A stretch of 64,000 bases of DNA from Macrothele yani. Lineage: Eukaryota; Arthropoda; Arachnida; Araneae; Macrothelidae. The notes beneath the pieces were generated by a model. The model saw nothing but the letters and a program-made list of their open reading frames with translations, made no database searches and was not told where the DNA came from. The position numbers and the translations under genes are program-made. Positions 42,708 to 54,271 of the stretch are shown piece after piece (the stretch's first letter is position 1; every line of letters starts with the position of its first letter). The stretch covers positions 75,512,607 to 75,576,606 of the forward strand of contig CM077005.1 in the NCBI GenBank assembly GCA_039090855.1, read 5' to 3'.

Positions 42708-45700
42708 TAGGGCTGTCGGGTTTGATCGATTAATTGATCAATTTTTTTAGTCGCCGATTATTTTCTTCTATTTTTTAATCGCCGATTATTTTCTTCTTCC
42801 GATTAATCGGTTACTTAAATAATTAGTACAAAAATAAAATTCTTTAGGAACTTCCAAAAAACTGCATATAGTTTTAAATTTCTTGAATACAACATTAGTG
42901 CTTGTGTCTTCACTTCTTGGAAAATAGCCTTTTCATAGCGATGGGAGTTTAAATCTAACAGTCATCACTATCAGCAGGGATTCCATCGTTCACTGTGTGT
43001 CAGTATGCTAGTCTTCAAAGTCCAACGTCAATTCCGAACTTCCGCCTTTAACACTGTACTTGTCCTGCCAGCATTTCGTTAAGAGCTTCTCGACCTCGCG
43101 GTTCCCCGTTCTTTTATTGCTGTGCGCTATGCTCGCTTCTCATATGGTGGTGTGTCTGTGCTTCCCTTCCCTGCTATCCACTTGTTGACTGTAGCAGTGT
43201 AGCTATTCAGGGAAAATGCAGCCCCGTCAGCCATTATGTGGTGCCGCACCTCTTCTACTCCTGTCTCAGCTGAATCGTCTGGGAAAAGTCAGTTGTTTCA
43301 ATACGTAAGGTCGATATAACAGACGGCCGGCATCTTCCGAGCTTGGATAGTGGTCCCCGAGGTTTTGTTACATCGATGCAGATGAAAATACGCCGCTGGT
43401 CCTAACAATGAGATTCAGCTTTCAATAGGAAAGATGTGGGATTAATAGACGTGTTTCTTGGAATCAATGGGGGTATGCAATTAGTCTTAATTACCCAGGG
43501 ACCAAGTTGCGTACTGTTGCCGAAGTACTGTATCCGTCAAAAGGGAGAATTTCCAGTGCAAGAGCAAAAGTCTGGGGCAAATTTTTACCCCCTCTCTCTT
43601 CATTGAAAAAGCAAATAGTGTTCCTTTATTGGTAGCGGAGCCAACTGGGATGAGCATGGGAGTGTCTGTCAGTGAAAGAAAGTTAGTTTGAACGCTGATT
43701 CATCTCTTGCTGTCACGTTTATTTGAGCTCCGAAAATGAAGTTTCAAGGACTAAAAGGGAAATTATCCTTTTGTTTTGGATATAAATTAGAAGACAGTGG
43801 GGAAGTTATTGATCGCGGACATGTTTATTGTTTAAAATGTGAGAAAAAGTTTAAATACAGTGGAAGTGTGACTAGCTTACGTTATCATTTACAATCGCAA
43901 CATCCATTCATGGAAATTGTATCAAATACGCCACGGGATCAGCCTAGTTCAAATGCCACCGCTATGAAGCAAATCTGTATAAATTCCTTCCTCGAAAAGC
44001 CTGTTTCTGCATTAAAAGAACAGGATTTAACAAATAAATTAGCGTTGTGGATTGCATCTAGTTCGAGACATGTCAGTATTGTTGAAGATCCTGACCTGAA
44101 AGTTTTGTTGCAAGCAGCTCTGAATTGTAAGTGTTACAATTTACCTGCCAGAAGTACCATTATGAACAAAATTGTCCAAATTTACGACATTCAGAAGTCA
44201 AGAGTATTTAATGAATTCAAGAAAGCTTCCTATGTAAGTTTAACTGGAGATTTTTGGACTTCACTCGCCAACGATAGCTACTTAGCAATAACAGTACACT
44301 GGATTGACAATGGGTGGTATTATTGTGATGCAACTCTTCAAGTGAAACAGGTGATTGCGAAGCATACTGCAAATCAGTGTGCAATTGAATTTGAGGAACC
44401 CGTTGAAAAATTGGAACTAACGGACAAGCTTGTTGCTGTCTGCACTGATAATGCCAGAGATATTGTTATTGGCGTTGACAGATCAATGTTTGACAGTGTA
44501 AGATGTTCAGCACATACTTTACAATTAAGTATAAATAAAGCTCTTAAAGTCGCATCGATAGAAAAGGTTCTAGCTAAATGCCGAAAAATTGTAGGACATT
44601 TTAAACACAGCTCACATTTAGAGGCTACACTCTCGTCTAAGCAAAAAGAACTTGGTCTTCCTGATACTAAGCTGCAACAGGACATAGTGACACGCTGGAA
44701 TAGTACCTACATCATGGTGGAAAGTCTGGTGAAAGCTAAAACCGCAGTAGACACCATTCTGGTAGCCAACGCATCGAATACCCCTGTTCTAACAACAGTT
44801 GAGTGGGAAGTGCTTGAGAAACTAATCAGCGTATTGAAACCTTGCTTGGAAATCACTGAAATACTCGGAGGTCACAAGTACGTAACTGCCAGTGTTGTAA
44901 TTCCTGCTTTTACACATTTCAAAAGCGCAATGAGATTGTCCGATACCGACCCAGCATATATTTTCAGATTTAAAGCTATGTTGCTCGATGATCTGACGGA
45001 AAGACTCAGTCAATGGCCTTTATACGACAAGTACGAAGAAGCTACTGCCCTTGACCCTTGATTCAAGACACTTCGCTGTATACCAGAAAAAACCGAGATC
45101 TAGTGTGGAACAGAATTTCATCCAGTAGCACAAATCAATAGCTGCCCTTACACCAAGAACAAAGTAATGTGCAACAGAAACGAAGAAAACTATGTTTTGA
45201 CAATTCGTCGATTCCAGAAACAGAAATAAAGGCATACACAAATGTCAGCACGCAGATAGAATTAGAGCTTCAAGTTTATCAGAGCTTGCCTGAACTCGAC
45301 GACGATTTTACAGATCCTCTTCAGTGGTGGAAAACTCATTCATTACAGTTGCTGTTGCTCGCTACTTTAGCAAAACGGTTGTTGTGCATTCCAGCCACGT
45401 CTGTGCCAAGTGAAAGAGAGTTTAGTGCCGCTCGTATTGTTGTCAACAAACTTCGTACTTCGCTTAAACCATCCAATGTTGACAAGCTCTTGTGCCTAAA
45501 ATCTTGGCTAAAGCAATGACTGCAAACCAAATTCAAGGTAATTATAATTAATTTGTATTTCTGATTTTTTGATAAAGTAAAGCAATGAATACTACTAGAT
45601 TAACAGGCTATGATGCATTCAACACTCTAACATTTCAGACAACGTATTTAGTATCCATATAATATTAGAATAATGCATAATGTAATTTACAGTCGTATAG

Positions 45701-45800
45701 TTTTTGTGACCGTATTTTTTTCACTCGATCAAATTACCGATTAATCGATCAATGGTGAAATATTAACCGGTAAAAAAATATTGATCGGTCGACAGCCCCA
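42708..45800 (+). mobile_element. hAT-superfamily transposon with 8-bp target duplication
   Basis: Inverted tips TAGGGCTGTCG (42708) and, read inward, TGGGGCTGTCG (ending 45800). Flanks ATTAATTC (42700-42707) and GTTAATTC (45801-45808) give an 8-bp duplication with one change, diagnostic of hAT. Subterminal GATCGATTAATTGATC and CGATTAATCGATCAATGG palindromic motifs near both ends are typical transposase-binding repeats of this superfamily. Length 3,093 bp with about 1 kb of leader before the coding region. Confidence 0.93.
43736..45519 (+). pseudogene. hAT transposase (ZBED-like), broken
   Basis: From ATG 43736: a BED-type zinc finger (CLKCEKKF...LRYHLQSQHP, C2H2, residues about 37-62), then LTGDFWTSLANDSYLAITVH with the first catalytic D, and LVAVCTDNARDIVIG with the second. 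The frame hits TGA at 45059 (ATALDP-stop). The remainder is frame-shifted: LELQVYQSLPELDDDF, DPLQWWKTH and CIPATSVPSEREFSAARIVV (45169-45519), the C-terminal hAT dimerisation domain carrying the W/E region. At least one nonsense and one or two frameshifts. Cut-and-paste enzyme by family; dead here. Confidence 0.93.
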
Positions 45801-45808
45801 GTTAATTC

Positions 45809-46119
45809 ATCTGTTAGCATCAATAAAATGCGGCAATTAATTTAATGTTTCTTCAGTCGAGGTGAATGGTTATCCTAATTCAAAGAGGTTTAATTCCAGC
45901 ACCAAACACCGTTTGGTTACCAAATACTCTTCATTTAAAACTTATATGGTCGCATATTTCTTATGCTACAGCTTATAAGACTCCAAAAGGGAAAGCATTA
46001 GAAACTATTTTTTTATGTTTGGAAGAACTAACAGAAATAAGAAATAAAGTTTCAGTCCATGAAACATGGTTTTGCCTGCTTTTTGTTTCTCTTGCAAGGT
46101 ATGGTCCCTGTTTCTGGGT
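45809..46119. other. unassigned
   Basis: No recognised feature. Confidence 0.5.
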
Positions 46120-46320
46120 TTAACGGTCACTATGAGCTACTTTGAGGGTTTTAAGCAGTCGATCTTACCTAATATAGGGACCCACTGATTCTATCAAAAA
46201 TACTGAGTAACCGTCAGACAAGTGCGCCAGCTATGCCTCATCCGGTACTCGAGCTTGAGACAATGTCGGCAGACTGTTCCGAAGATCGAATCACAGATCA
46301 CTTGGGTGGTTTGCAGATTA
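46120..46320 (-). repeat. old tRNA-derived SINE, minus strand
   Basis: GGTTTAACGGTCACTATGAG, TTAAGCAGTCGATCTTACCT, CTAATATAGGGACCCACTG, ATGCCTCATCCGGTACTCGA and CAGATCACTTGGGTGG are the reversed SINE blocks in order, heavily mutated. Confidence 0.65.
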
Positions 46321-46377
46321 CATCAAATCTAAGTATCATTAACCGTTACTACTTTGCCAAGCACAAATTCCTATTTA

Positions 46378-47593
46378 CACTAAGTGGCCACTTTATTATG
46401 ACCACTTGACAGTTTTAAGCAAATTAGCTATGGCTGCACGCTGTTGCTTTACGAGGGCGAGGCTAGTTTAAAAAGGGAAAGCTTAGTGCTTGCGACAGTA
46501 GTAGAAGTGATTTTTGGGTGACGAAATGGGTAAAAAATGCGATTTGACGGACTTTTGGGATGATTGTAGGAGCTCGGAGCCATGGAGCGAGTATCACCGA
46601 AACCGCCGCATTCGTGAAATAATCCAGAGAAGCTGTTGTTAAATTGTTTAAAGACTGGACTGTCAGCCCAAAAACTGGGTCTCTACGTGCAACGTGTGGT
46701 CATTATCGACTAGTGACTGCTCGGGCGAGACGGAGACTGTCCAAACTCGTAACAGATAGCAAAAGGGCAACTGTGCAGCAAATTACAGATCATCTTAATC
46801 AAGGATCCCCTCAAATGATCTCTGCATGCACTGTTCGCCGTACTTTGCATCGGATGTGATATGACAGCCGAAGGTCTGTTCAAACACATTTGCTGTCTGT
46901 AGTTAACAAGAGAAAACGTCTCCAGTTCGCACGGGAGCACAAGGATTGGACAGTCGATAATTGGAAACAAATTATGTGGTCCGATGAATCACGTTTTCAG
47001 TTGCACCACGCCGATGGCCGAGTGAGAATTTGGTGGAAACAGCACAAAAGCATGGACCCCAAATGCATTGCTACAAGCCTTCAAGCTGGTGGAGACAACA
47101 TTATGGTTTGGGGAATGTTTTCCTGGCATGCTTTGGGCCCTTTAATTCGTGTTGATAAACGTCTGACTGGCACATCATATCTAAACATCGTTGCGGACCA
47201 AGTGTATTCTGTCATGTGGATGGTTTATCCCAATGGCGATGGTTACTTTCAACAAGATAATGCGTCCTGCCATAGTGCTCGTATTGTACAGGATTGGTTT
47301 CAGGAACATGCCGGTGAGTTTACTTTGCTTTGGTGGCCCCCACAATCTCTAGATCTCAACCCCATTGAGAATTTGTGGGATGAAGTTGAACGAGCCATCA
47401 GACAGCTGGATCCACTACCCTGCAATCTCACACTCCTGGAAAGTGCTATTTATCATGCATGGTCTCAGATTCCACAAACAACCTATCAACATCTCGTGGA
47501 GTCCATGCCACGAAGAATCGACCCAATATTAAAAGCAAAAGGTGGCCCAATGAAGTACTGAAGTGGTGGTCATAATAAAGTGGCCACTCAGTG
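46378..47593 (+). mobile_element. Tc1-like transposon, family of the 50.7-kb copy
   Basis: Ends CACTAAGTGGCCACTTTATT and (inward) CACTGAGTGGCCACTTTATT, TA on both sides (46376-46377 and 47594-47595); 1,216 bp. The same family, same ends, is present in reverse at 50752-54254. Confidence 0.94.
46526..47561 (+). pseudogene. Tc1-like transposase (DD34E), broken
   Basis: The start region at ATG 46526 (MGKKCDLTDF) is frame-shifted by small deletions soon after, judged against the sister copy that begins MGNETGTKCDLTDFQRG. Then FKDWTVSP, LVTARARRRLSKLVTDSKRA and QQITDHLNQGSPQMISACTV (HTH domain) are in frame from 46644, ending at TGA 46857 where the sister copy has GGA. The same frame continues from 46890: MWSDESRFQLHHADGR (first D), YFQQDNASCHSARIVQDWF (second D), SLDLNPIENLWDEVER (E, 34 residues from the D) and SMPRRIDPILKAKGGPMKY at the end. 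Only the early frameshift and one nonsense codon disable it. Confidence 0.93.
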
Positions 47594-47924
47594 TATAATA
47601 CGAAGGGAAAAAGTGAAAGCGAAAGTCGGTTGATGAGATTCTTCTGCAATTCTTCGATATTATATCTCCGCTTCTAAACACATCAGATTCGAAATGGAGC
47701 AAACTTTGACGTACTCAATCAATCAAAAGGGTCAAATTAAACAAGCGGAAATACACAGCTGAGACGATATAGTATTAAGAATATTTGAAGCTAAAATTTG
47801 TGGTAAAACAAGTCGATCTCAGAGCTTAAAACAACTTTGCAAAATTTATTCGTGTTTCGTAAGTGGAAAACAATCACCGAAAGTATTTCCTTTAATTACA
47901 GTCTGAAAATTCTATTTTGCTGAC
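47594..47924. other. unassigned
   Basis: No recognised feature. Confidence 0.5.
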
Positions 47925-48122
47925 CCCGTGACCAAGTGCTACAAAGCATTGGCTTCAATTCATTCCTCCGAAATGGGCCCGAGATCAAATTCAGGGGTAA
48001 GGCATGAATGATGTGTTTGCCTGGCTCTGCACATTCCATGGAGCCAATGCCCCAAAATTAGGGACAGACGGCTGCTTATAGACCATCGAGTTCCTCACAG
48101 AAGTCGTTAAACACCCTCAAAT
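47925..48122 (+). repeat. old tRNA-derived SINE, plus strand
   Basis: ACCCCGTGACCAAGTGCTAC, CATTCCTCCGAAATGGGCCC, GGTAAGGCATGAATGATGTG, AAATTAGGGACAGACGGCTG, TATAGACCATCGAGTTCCTC and AGTCGTTAAACACCCTCAAA keep the order of the young copies with many changes. Confidence 0.8.
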
Positions 48123-48408
48123 TATATTTTTATTTTTGTAAGAGAAACAGATGTAACATTATTTTGCAACAGGGCAACAATCCTTGTGTCCCAGACTTTG
48201 ACGGCTGGTGAAATTCGAACAAACGAAGGGGGGTCACGTTTACTAAAAGAAAGCCTTGCGTTCGAGAGCGTAATACAGGGGTTGTTCCGAAAGTAATGCA
48301 AAAGTGGGAACAACTTTTTTATGAACTGACAGAGGTCCTTCAAATTGCACATGTTGGTAGAATAACTCTTCCTCCATAGAAACACTTATTCTTCATTGGA
48401 GATAAATA

Positions 48409-49720
48409 ATGGATTCCAAGCGAAAGCAACTTGTCATCATTGAGTTATTGACAAAGAAAGGTTGCTGGCTGTCCGATATCCACAGAAGGCTACAGGATAT
48501 TTACGGAGATGACACCATTGACAAGAGCAATGTGCACAAATGGATGAAGAAGTTTAAAGAAAGCGAAACCAACATTGAAGACAAACCACGCAGTGGGAGA
48601 CCATCATCTGCAACCACTGGCACGAATCGTCGGCGAGTGGATGAAATGATTAGCGCGGAGAGACGAGTCACAATCCGTGAGTTTGTTGCACAACTGGACC
48701 GTGGTCACTGCCATACAGAAAAGGGTGGAAAACGTAGGGTATCGGAAAGTATTTGCAAAGTGGTTACCTCTGCAGTTGACGCTGATTTGAATGAGAGAAG
48801 GGTGGAATTTGTTCTGATCTGCTGGAAGCGTTTGAAGCCAATGAAAACACGTTTTGTTTTCGATCTGGTGAGAGGAGATAAAACGTGGGCTTATCTTTAC
48901 GACCTGGAAACGAAGAATCAGTTTATGGAATGACGTCACACCTCTTCACCAAGGCCTAAGAAGCCAGCGATCATCACAAAAAGTCAGGGTTACTGTTTTT
49001 TGGGATGACATGGGTGTCATTGTTCTTGATTTTCTGGAACGTGGCCGTAGTATGGCCAGCGGACGGTATATTGAGACACTCAAGAAGCAAGGAAGAAGAT
49101 ACCGTACAAGAATCTGAAAAGGATCTACATTCACAATGACAATTCGGGATAACACGCATCTTTGGCAACAAATTAGGCAATCAGCAAATTAGGCTAGTCA
49201 GTGGTCCCTCATCCACCATACAGCCCAGATCTCGTGCCCTCCGACTTACACTTGTTCAGTCCAATGAAGGACAGTCTCCGGGGACAACGATTTGAGGACA
49301 CAGAAGAAATGAAAGTGTCTATGAAGAGGCAGGTACAAAAGTCCACGCCTGAATGTTTTCAAAGATGATTCGAGAGTTGGGTTCGCCGCCCCGGTGGCGC
49401 ACTGGTCTAAGGCGTTGGCCTCTGATCATTCGTCCGTAAGGGGTCCGGGTTCGAATCCCGGTGAGGCATGGATGTTGTGTTTGTCTTACGACACTGGCTC
49501 TCTCCCTTGCTTAGAACCAGTGACACTAAATTAGGGACGGGCGACTCCTTATAGCCCATTGAGTTGCTCACGGTGGTCGTTAAACCTCCAATCAAAAAAA
49601 AAAAAATAGAGTTGGGTTCAAGGATAGCGCAAATGCATCGCTTGTGACGGAGACTATATTCAGTAGTTGGCTTTGTATAGAGAAAGACTTACTCTACCAA
49701 CACGTGCAATTTGAACGAAC
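48409..49720 (+). pseudogene. mariner transposase (DD34D), broken
   Basis: ATG 48409 opens MDSKRKQLVIIELLTKKGCW; the HTH part includes SDIHRRLQDIYGDDTIDKSN and the linker motif DKPRSGRPSSA. VRGDKTWAYLYDLETK carries the first catalytic D (GDKTW for the usual GDETW). TGA at 48931 replaces the usual tryptophan (ME-stop-RHTSSPRPKK). Later pieces in other frames: YSPDLVPSDLHLF (third D) near 49220-49260. The second D block is not clearly readable. The SINE interrupts near the C-terminus. Several disabling changes. Confidence 0.88.
49385..49607 (+). repeat. tRNA-derived SINE, full length, young
   Basis: GCCGCCCCGGTGGCGCACTG start, B box GGTTCGAATCCC, poly-A tail; a 12-bp duplication AGAGTTGGGTTC lies at 49373-49384 and 49608-49619. 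Sits inside the mariner. Confidence 0.95.
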
Positions 49721-49780
49721 TCTGTCAGTTAATAAAGACGTTATGGCCACTTTTGCACTGCTTTCGGTACAAGCTCTGTA

Positions 49781-50135
49781 AAAGATGCTATTGTTCTGCC
49801 GTTATGGATTTCTCTCTGCAATTGCGAGACAAGAGATTATTTCTGGCCCCTGACACTGATGTGAACGTTAAAAAAACATAGATAACTTTTTTTAGTTTGA
49901 AGAAAGTACTTTTGTCGTCAGGAAGAATGACAGTTCTTCTCACCTAAATCTCAGTTGAATATTATGGTGACAGACTAAACGTGAAATTTGTACTGAGAGG
50001 ACAGATTCATGGGATGCCTGGTTAATGGGCTAAGCGGCGCTGTCAGACCTCTCGCTAAGAAACGAACATACCGCTTGGCATGCATATAGGTAGCATGACA
50101 TCACTTCATTCACGTGCACGGTAATTCCATATCAG
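49781..50135. other. unassigned
   Basis: No recognised feature. Confidence 0.5.
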
Positions 50136-50500
50136 TATGGAAAAAGGTCATGAATTAATAGAGTTTGAAAGGTGAATAGTATTGGGTGCCAGAGTATGGG
50201 TTACTCTATCGCGGACGTAATACAGTATTTTTCCATTATTAATGACTTGAAGTAATATATCTCCTCGCATAAATCCAACAATTACTATCAAGCCGCTATT
50301 CCCTTTTAGCACGGGAAGTGGTGAGCATGGTTAAAAGAGAATTCTGCAGAAGTTCTCACCCCGGAATGACATCCTCGTTCATTGGACATCAACCTTGCGG
50401 AAAATCTTTGCGATGATGTCGAAAGGTCGATTCGAGCTTTGGATCCTCCACACTGAAACACGACGAAATTATGGACAGAAATGTATCACTAATAATCACT
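50136..50500 (+). pseudogene. internally deleted Tc1-like transposase remnant
   Basis: The N-terminal piece at 50137-50215 reads MEKGHELIEFER then, after a shift, LGARVWVTLSR-like sequence (compare the Tc1 block FERGRIVGARExGxS). A C-terminal piece near 50390-50470 reads LDINLAENLCDDVERSIRAL (compare PDLNPIENLWDxVERxIR). The roughly 250 codons normally between are missing. A deletion derivative; the ends were not found. Confidence 0.6.
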
Positions 50501-50749
50501 CAAAAACGAGGCCCTCACACACGTTGTTATGATTTGATTCTCCCTGCTGCAAAGAAGACAGTTTGGAGTGTTGTAAGGGCAAAAGCTCTGACGGAATATC
50601 TCGGATTCCATTGTAAAAAAACCCTGTCCAACGTAGAAAGCATGATATGCCAGTAAAACCTGAGAGAAGTGTTTATTTATAGAATACGCAATTTTTGGGC
50701 CAGTAAATCAATAAAAGAACTGATTCAACCATCCTTCCTACATTTGTTA
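50501..50749. other. unassigned
   Basis: No recognised feature. Confidence 0.4.
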
Positions 50750-50783
50750 TACACTGAGTGGCCACTTTATTATAACCACCCCC

Positions 50784-51843
50784 TCAGTACTTCGTTGGGC
50801 CACTTTTTGCCTATAATACTGCGTCGATGTTTCGTGACTGGACTCCACGAGATGTTGATAGGTGGTTTGTGGAATCTGAGACCATGCTTGATGAATGGCA
50901 CTTTCCAGGAGTGTGAGATTGCAGGGTTGTGGATCCAGCTGTCTAATGGCTCGTTCAATTTCATCCCACAAATTCTGAATCATGATTTAGATCTGGAGAT
51001 TGTGGGAGCCACCTAAGTAAAGCAAACTCAGCGGCATGTTCCTGAAACCAATCCTGTACAATACGAGCACTATGGCAGGACGCATTATCTTGTTGAAAGT
51101 AGCCATCGCCATTGGGATAAACCATTCACATGACAGGATGCACTTGGTCCGCAACGATGTTTAGATATGATGTGCCAGTCAGACGTTGATCAACACGAAT
51201 TAAAGGTCCCAAAGCAGCATGCCAGGAAAACATTCCCCAAATCATAACGTTGCCTCCACCAGCTTGAAGGGTTGTAGCAATGCATTTCGGGTCCATGCTT
51301 TCGTGCTGTGTCCACCAAATTCTCACTCGGCCATCGATGGCATGGTGCAACTGAAAACGTGATTCATCGGACCACATAATTTGGTTCCAATTATCGACTG
51401 TCCAATCCTTGTGCTCCTGTGCGAACTGGAGACGTTTTCTCTTGTTAACTACAGACAGCAAATGTGTTCGAACAGACATTCGGCTGCCATATCCCATCCT
51501 ATGCCGTGTATGGCGAACAGTGCGCGCAGAGATCATTTGAGGGGATCCTTGATTAAGATGGTCTGTAATTTGCTGCACTGTTGCCCTTCTGTTGTCTGTT
51601 ACGAGTCTGGACATTCTCCGTCTTGCCCGAGCAGTCACTAGTCGATGACGACCACACGTGGCACGTAGAGACCCAGTTTTTTTGGCTGACAGTCCAGTCT
51701 TTAAACACTTTAACAACAGCTTCTCTGGAACATTTCACGAATGCGGCGGTTTCGGTGATACTCGCTGCATAGATCCGAGCTCCTACAATCATCCCCCGTT
51801 GAAAGTCCGTCAAATCGCATTTTGTACCCGTCTCGTTACCCAA
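50784..51843 (-). pseudogene. Tc1-like transposase, sister of 46526, broken
   Basis: Start ATG at 51843 (MGNETGTKCDLTDFQRGMIV) is intact here and shows the true N-terminus of the family. A frameshift near 51695 (VSQK region) leads to a second frame with GSLRATCGRHRLVTARARRR, QQITDHLNQGSPQMISARTV and MWSDESRFQLHHAIDGR (an extra codon after HHA). A TGA follows at about 51124 and further shifts precede IQNLWDEIERAIRQLDPQPC (C-terminal block, 50784-50985). Different lesions from the 46.5-kb copy, so the two were inactivated independently. Confidence 0.92.
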
Positions 51844-52397
51844 AACTCACTCTACTACTATCACAAGCACTAAGCTTTCAGTTTTTTACGCTTTCCAACC
51901 GTAGGTTGAAGAAGCGTATATGCTCTAGCTTTGTCCGTCCGTCTGTCCGCACGACAGCTGGCGTAAAAATGGGTCGATTTCGACGAAATTTTAGTATGTG
52001 GTAGGGAACCACCCGGGAACGAACCCATTGAAATTTTGACAAATGGGGTCAAAGGTCACGACGTAGGAGCGGGATCATTCTATTACCCTTATGCGTCATA
52101 ACTTGCGTAAATATAGTTCGATTTCAATGAGAGTTTACTATGTAGTAGGAGACAACGTGGGGACTGACCCCATTCAAAATGGGTGAAGTGGGGTCAAATG
52201 TCAGGACATAAGATCGCGATGCATTCCATTGCCCTTATGCGTCATAACGTGCATAAAAACGGTTCGATTTCGATGAAATTTCAGTATGTAGTAGGGGACC
52301 ACCTGGGGACGAACCCTGTTGAAAATGGACGAAATGTGGTCAAAGGTCAGGACATAGGATTGCGATTCATTCCATTGTCCTTATCCCATATTATTAA

Positions 52398-53003
52398 GGT
52401 GGACGTCAAGTAATTTTGCTTTCTACACTTCCAATGGAAAAAGTTTTGTAAACATTTTCCTTCACAATTAATGTGTTCCCAAGGATGAAAATTTGAACAT
52501 CGATTAAAATAACTTCTTATTATAACTTGGAAAACTGAATATGTTCTAAAGCATAACCATAATAATATTAAAAATCAATAACTTTTCCATTGGTTGTGTT
52601 GAAACTAGAGAAAAGATGGCGCGACCTGTACTTTGATGACGTCAGTGGACAAAAAAATGTTGGATTGCTTAATTACGGTTATGGTTTAGAAAATATTAGG
52701 TATTCCAAGTTATGAAATGAAGCTATTTTAACCGATGTTCAAATTTTCATTCTTGTGAACGCATTAATTGTCCAGAAAAAAGATGACGCGACCTGTATTT
52801 TCATGGCGTCAGTAGACAAACAAATGTTGAATTCCATAATTATGGTTATGTTTTAGAAAATATTAAGTATTGCAAGTTATAAAATGAAGATATTTTAATC
52901 GATGTTCAAATTTTCATCCTTGGGAACGCATTAATTGTGAAGAAAATGTGTACAAAAGTTTTTCCATTGGAAGTATAGGGAACAAAGTTACTTGACGTCA
53001 CCC
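52398..53003. mobile_element. TTAA-type MITE, intact, 606 bp
   Basis: GGTGGACGTCAAGTAATTTT start and (inward) GGGTGACGTCAAGTAACTTT end, TTAA on both sides (52394-52397, 53004-53007). The inverted arms extend about 165 bp. The centre holds a second, diverged version of AAAGATGGCGCGACCTGTAC...GACGTCAG (also AAAGATGACGCGACCTGTAT), so part of the element is duplicated relative to the copy at 35393. Includes TGACGTCA at about 52637-52644. Confidence 0.9.
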
Positions 53004-53026
53004 TTAAAGTATGCAATTCTTGTATG

Positions 53027-53244
53027 GCCGCCCCGGTGGCGTAGTGGTCTAAGCGATGGCTTCTGATCATTCGTCCGAAAGGGGTCCGGGTTCGAATCCC
53101 GGTGTGGCATGGATGTTGTGTTTGTCTTACGGCACTGGCTCTCTCCCTTCCCTGGAACCAGTGACCCCAAATTAGGGATGGGCGACTACTTATAGCCCAT
53201 TGAGTTACTCACGGTGGTCGTTCAACCTCCAATGGAAAAAAAAA
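53027..53244 (+). repeat. tRNA-derived SINE, full length, young
   Basis: GCCGCCCCGGTGGCGTAGTG start, B box GGTTCGAATCCC, short A tail; duplication TCTTGTATG at 53018-53026 and 53245-53253. Inserted in the Helentron-like element a few bases from the MITE. Confidence 0.94.
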
Positions 53245-54271
53245 TCTTGTATGTATGTATGTACATTTTATTTTGAAAACGGCTCTAAGAATTTTGATGA
53301 AAGTCGTTAACCTACCGTTTTCTGGTACTAGAAATCGATTTAGCTTGATCTCGACTTTAGGAGAATTCGTTTAGTGGGTTAAATAACCACCCCGAATTAT
53401 AACGTTTTTAGTGCTGGCGTTGTTCCATTAATGCTACCAATGCTTAGAAATCTTATGCCGTCACAACTCGCGTTTGAGAATGTTGGCGCGCGGTCACGCT
53501 ATCTGTCTCTTTACGTCACGCGTTGTGTGTGGATCCTATTAAAGATTTATGACGTCACACTTTTGCGGCATGCAGATGGTCGCGATTCCCGTCTGCCTCA
53601 TTACGTCACGCGTTGTGTGCGTATGCCTGTCAGCACGATAACTCGCGTAACAACCGTTGGATTTCGATGAAAGTTTAGTATCTGGTAGGGGATCACATGG
53701 GAAGGAACCCTATTTAAAGTGAACGAAATGGGGTCAAAGGTCAGTACATAGGAGAGGGATCCATTCTACTGCTGTTATGCGTCATAACTAACGTAAAAAA
53801 GGTTCGATTTCGATGAAATTTTAGTATGTGGTAGGGGACAACCTGGCGACACACCTTACTGAAAATGGGTGAAATAGGGTCGAATGTTAGGACACAGGAG
53901 CGGGATCTATTCCATAGCCCTTATGCATCATAACTTACATAAACATGCTTCGATTGCGACAAAACTTTATCATGTTATTTCGGAGGTATACCAAGCCGGT
54001 TCTGTTGAATATCATCGAAATGTGATCAAAGGTCAGGGCACAGGACCGAGATTTATTCCACAGACATTAGTCTCATAACTTGTGTGATAACTTGAGTAAT
54101 GATTTCTGTAATGTTGGAAAGCATATTATAATCAATGCATTGCATGATTTTACTAACTTGTTATACTAGCCTCGCCCTCTGGCGGCAACAGCGTGCAGCC
54201 ATAGCTCATTTGCTTAAAACTGTCAGGTGGTCATATTAAAGTGACCACTCAGTGTATAAGAACGGAAAGGG

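Larger units (their letters stand above)
48276..49778 (+). mobile_element. mariner transposon carrying a young SINE
   Basis: Ends CAGGGGTTGTTCCGAAAGTA and (inward) CAGAGCTTGTACCGAAAGCA, both continuing ATGCAAAAGTGG or GTGCAAAAGTGG; TA on both sides (48274-48275, 49779-49780). About 1.27 kb without the SINE at 49385-49607. Confidence 0.92.
51886..54162 (+). mobile_element. Helentron-associated (HINE-type) element, family 2, copy A
   Basis: Starts with a hairpin ACGCTTTCCAACC-GTA-GGTTGAAGAAGCGT (51888-51917), then GTCCGTCCGTCTGTCCG (51929-51945), then monomers of about 146 bp with the block GTTCGATTTCGATGAAATTT (51973, 52116, 52262; second block 53662, 53801, 53949), and ends near GATTTTACTAACTTGTT after a small stem-loop (AATCA...TGATT). 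It interrupts the Tc1 leader: flanks CAGTTTTTT and ATACTAGCC join to resemble the uninterrupted CTTTTTAAACTAGCC of the sister copy in reverse, with no clear target duplication. Two younger insertions (MITE, SINE) lie between its two monomer blocks. Non-coding. Confidence 0.7.
50752..54254 (-). mobile_element. Tc1-like transposon, minus strand, split by a Helentron-like element
   Basis: Left end CACTGAGTGGCCACTTTATT after TA 50750-50751; right end read inward CACTGAGTGGTCACTTTAAT before TA 54255-54256. The leader near the right end (CTAGCCTCGCCCTCTGGCGG, 54165-54184) matches the intact family member at 46430-46480 in reverse. Between leader and transposase start sits about 2.28 kb of later insertion (51886-54162). 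Without it the element is about 1.22 kb, like the sister copy. Confidence 0.93.
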
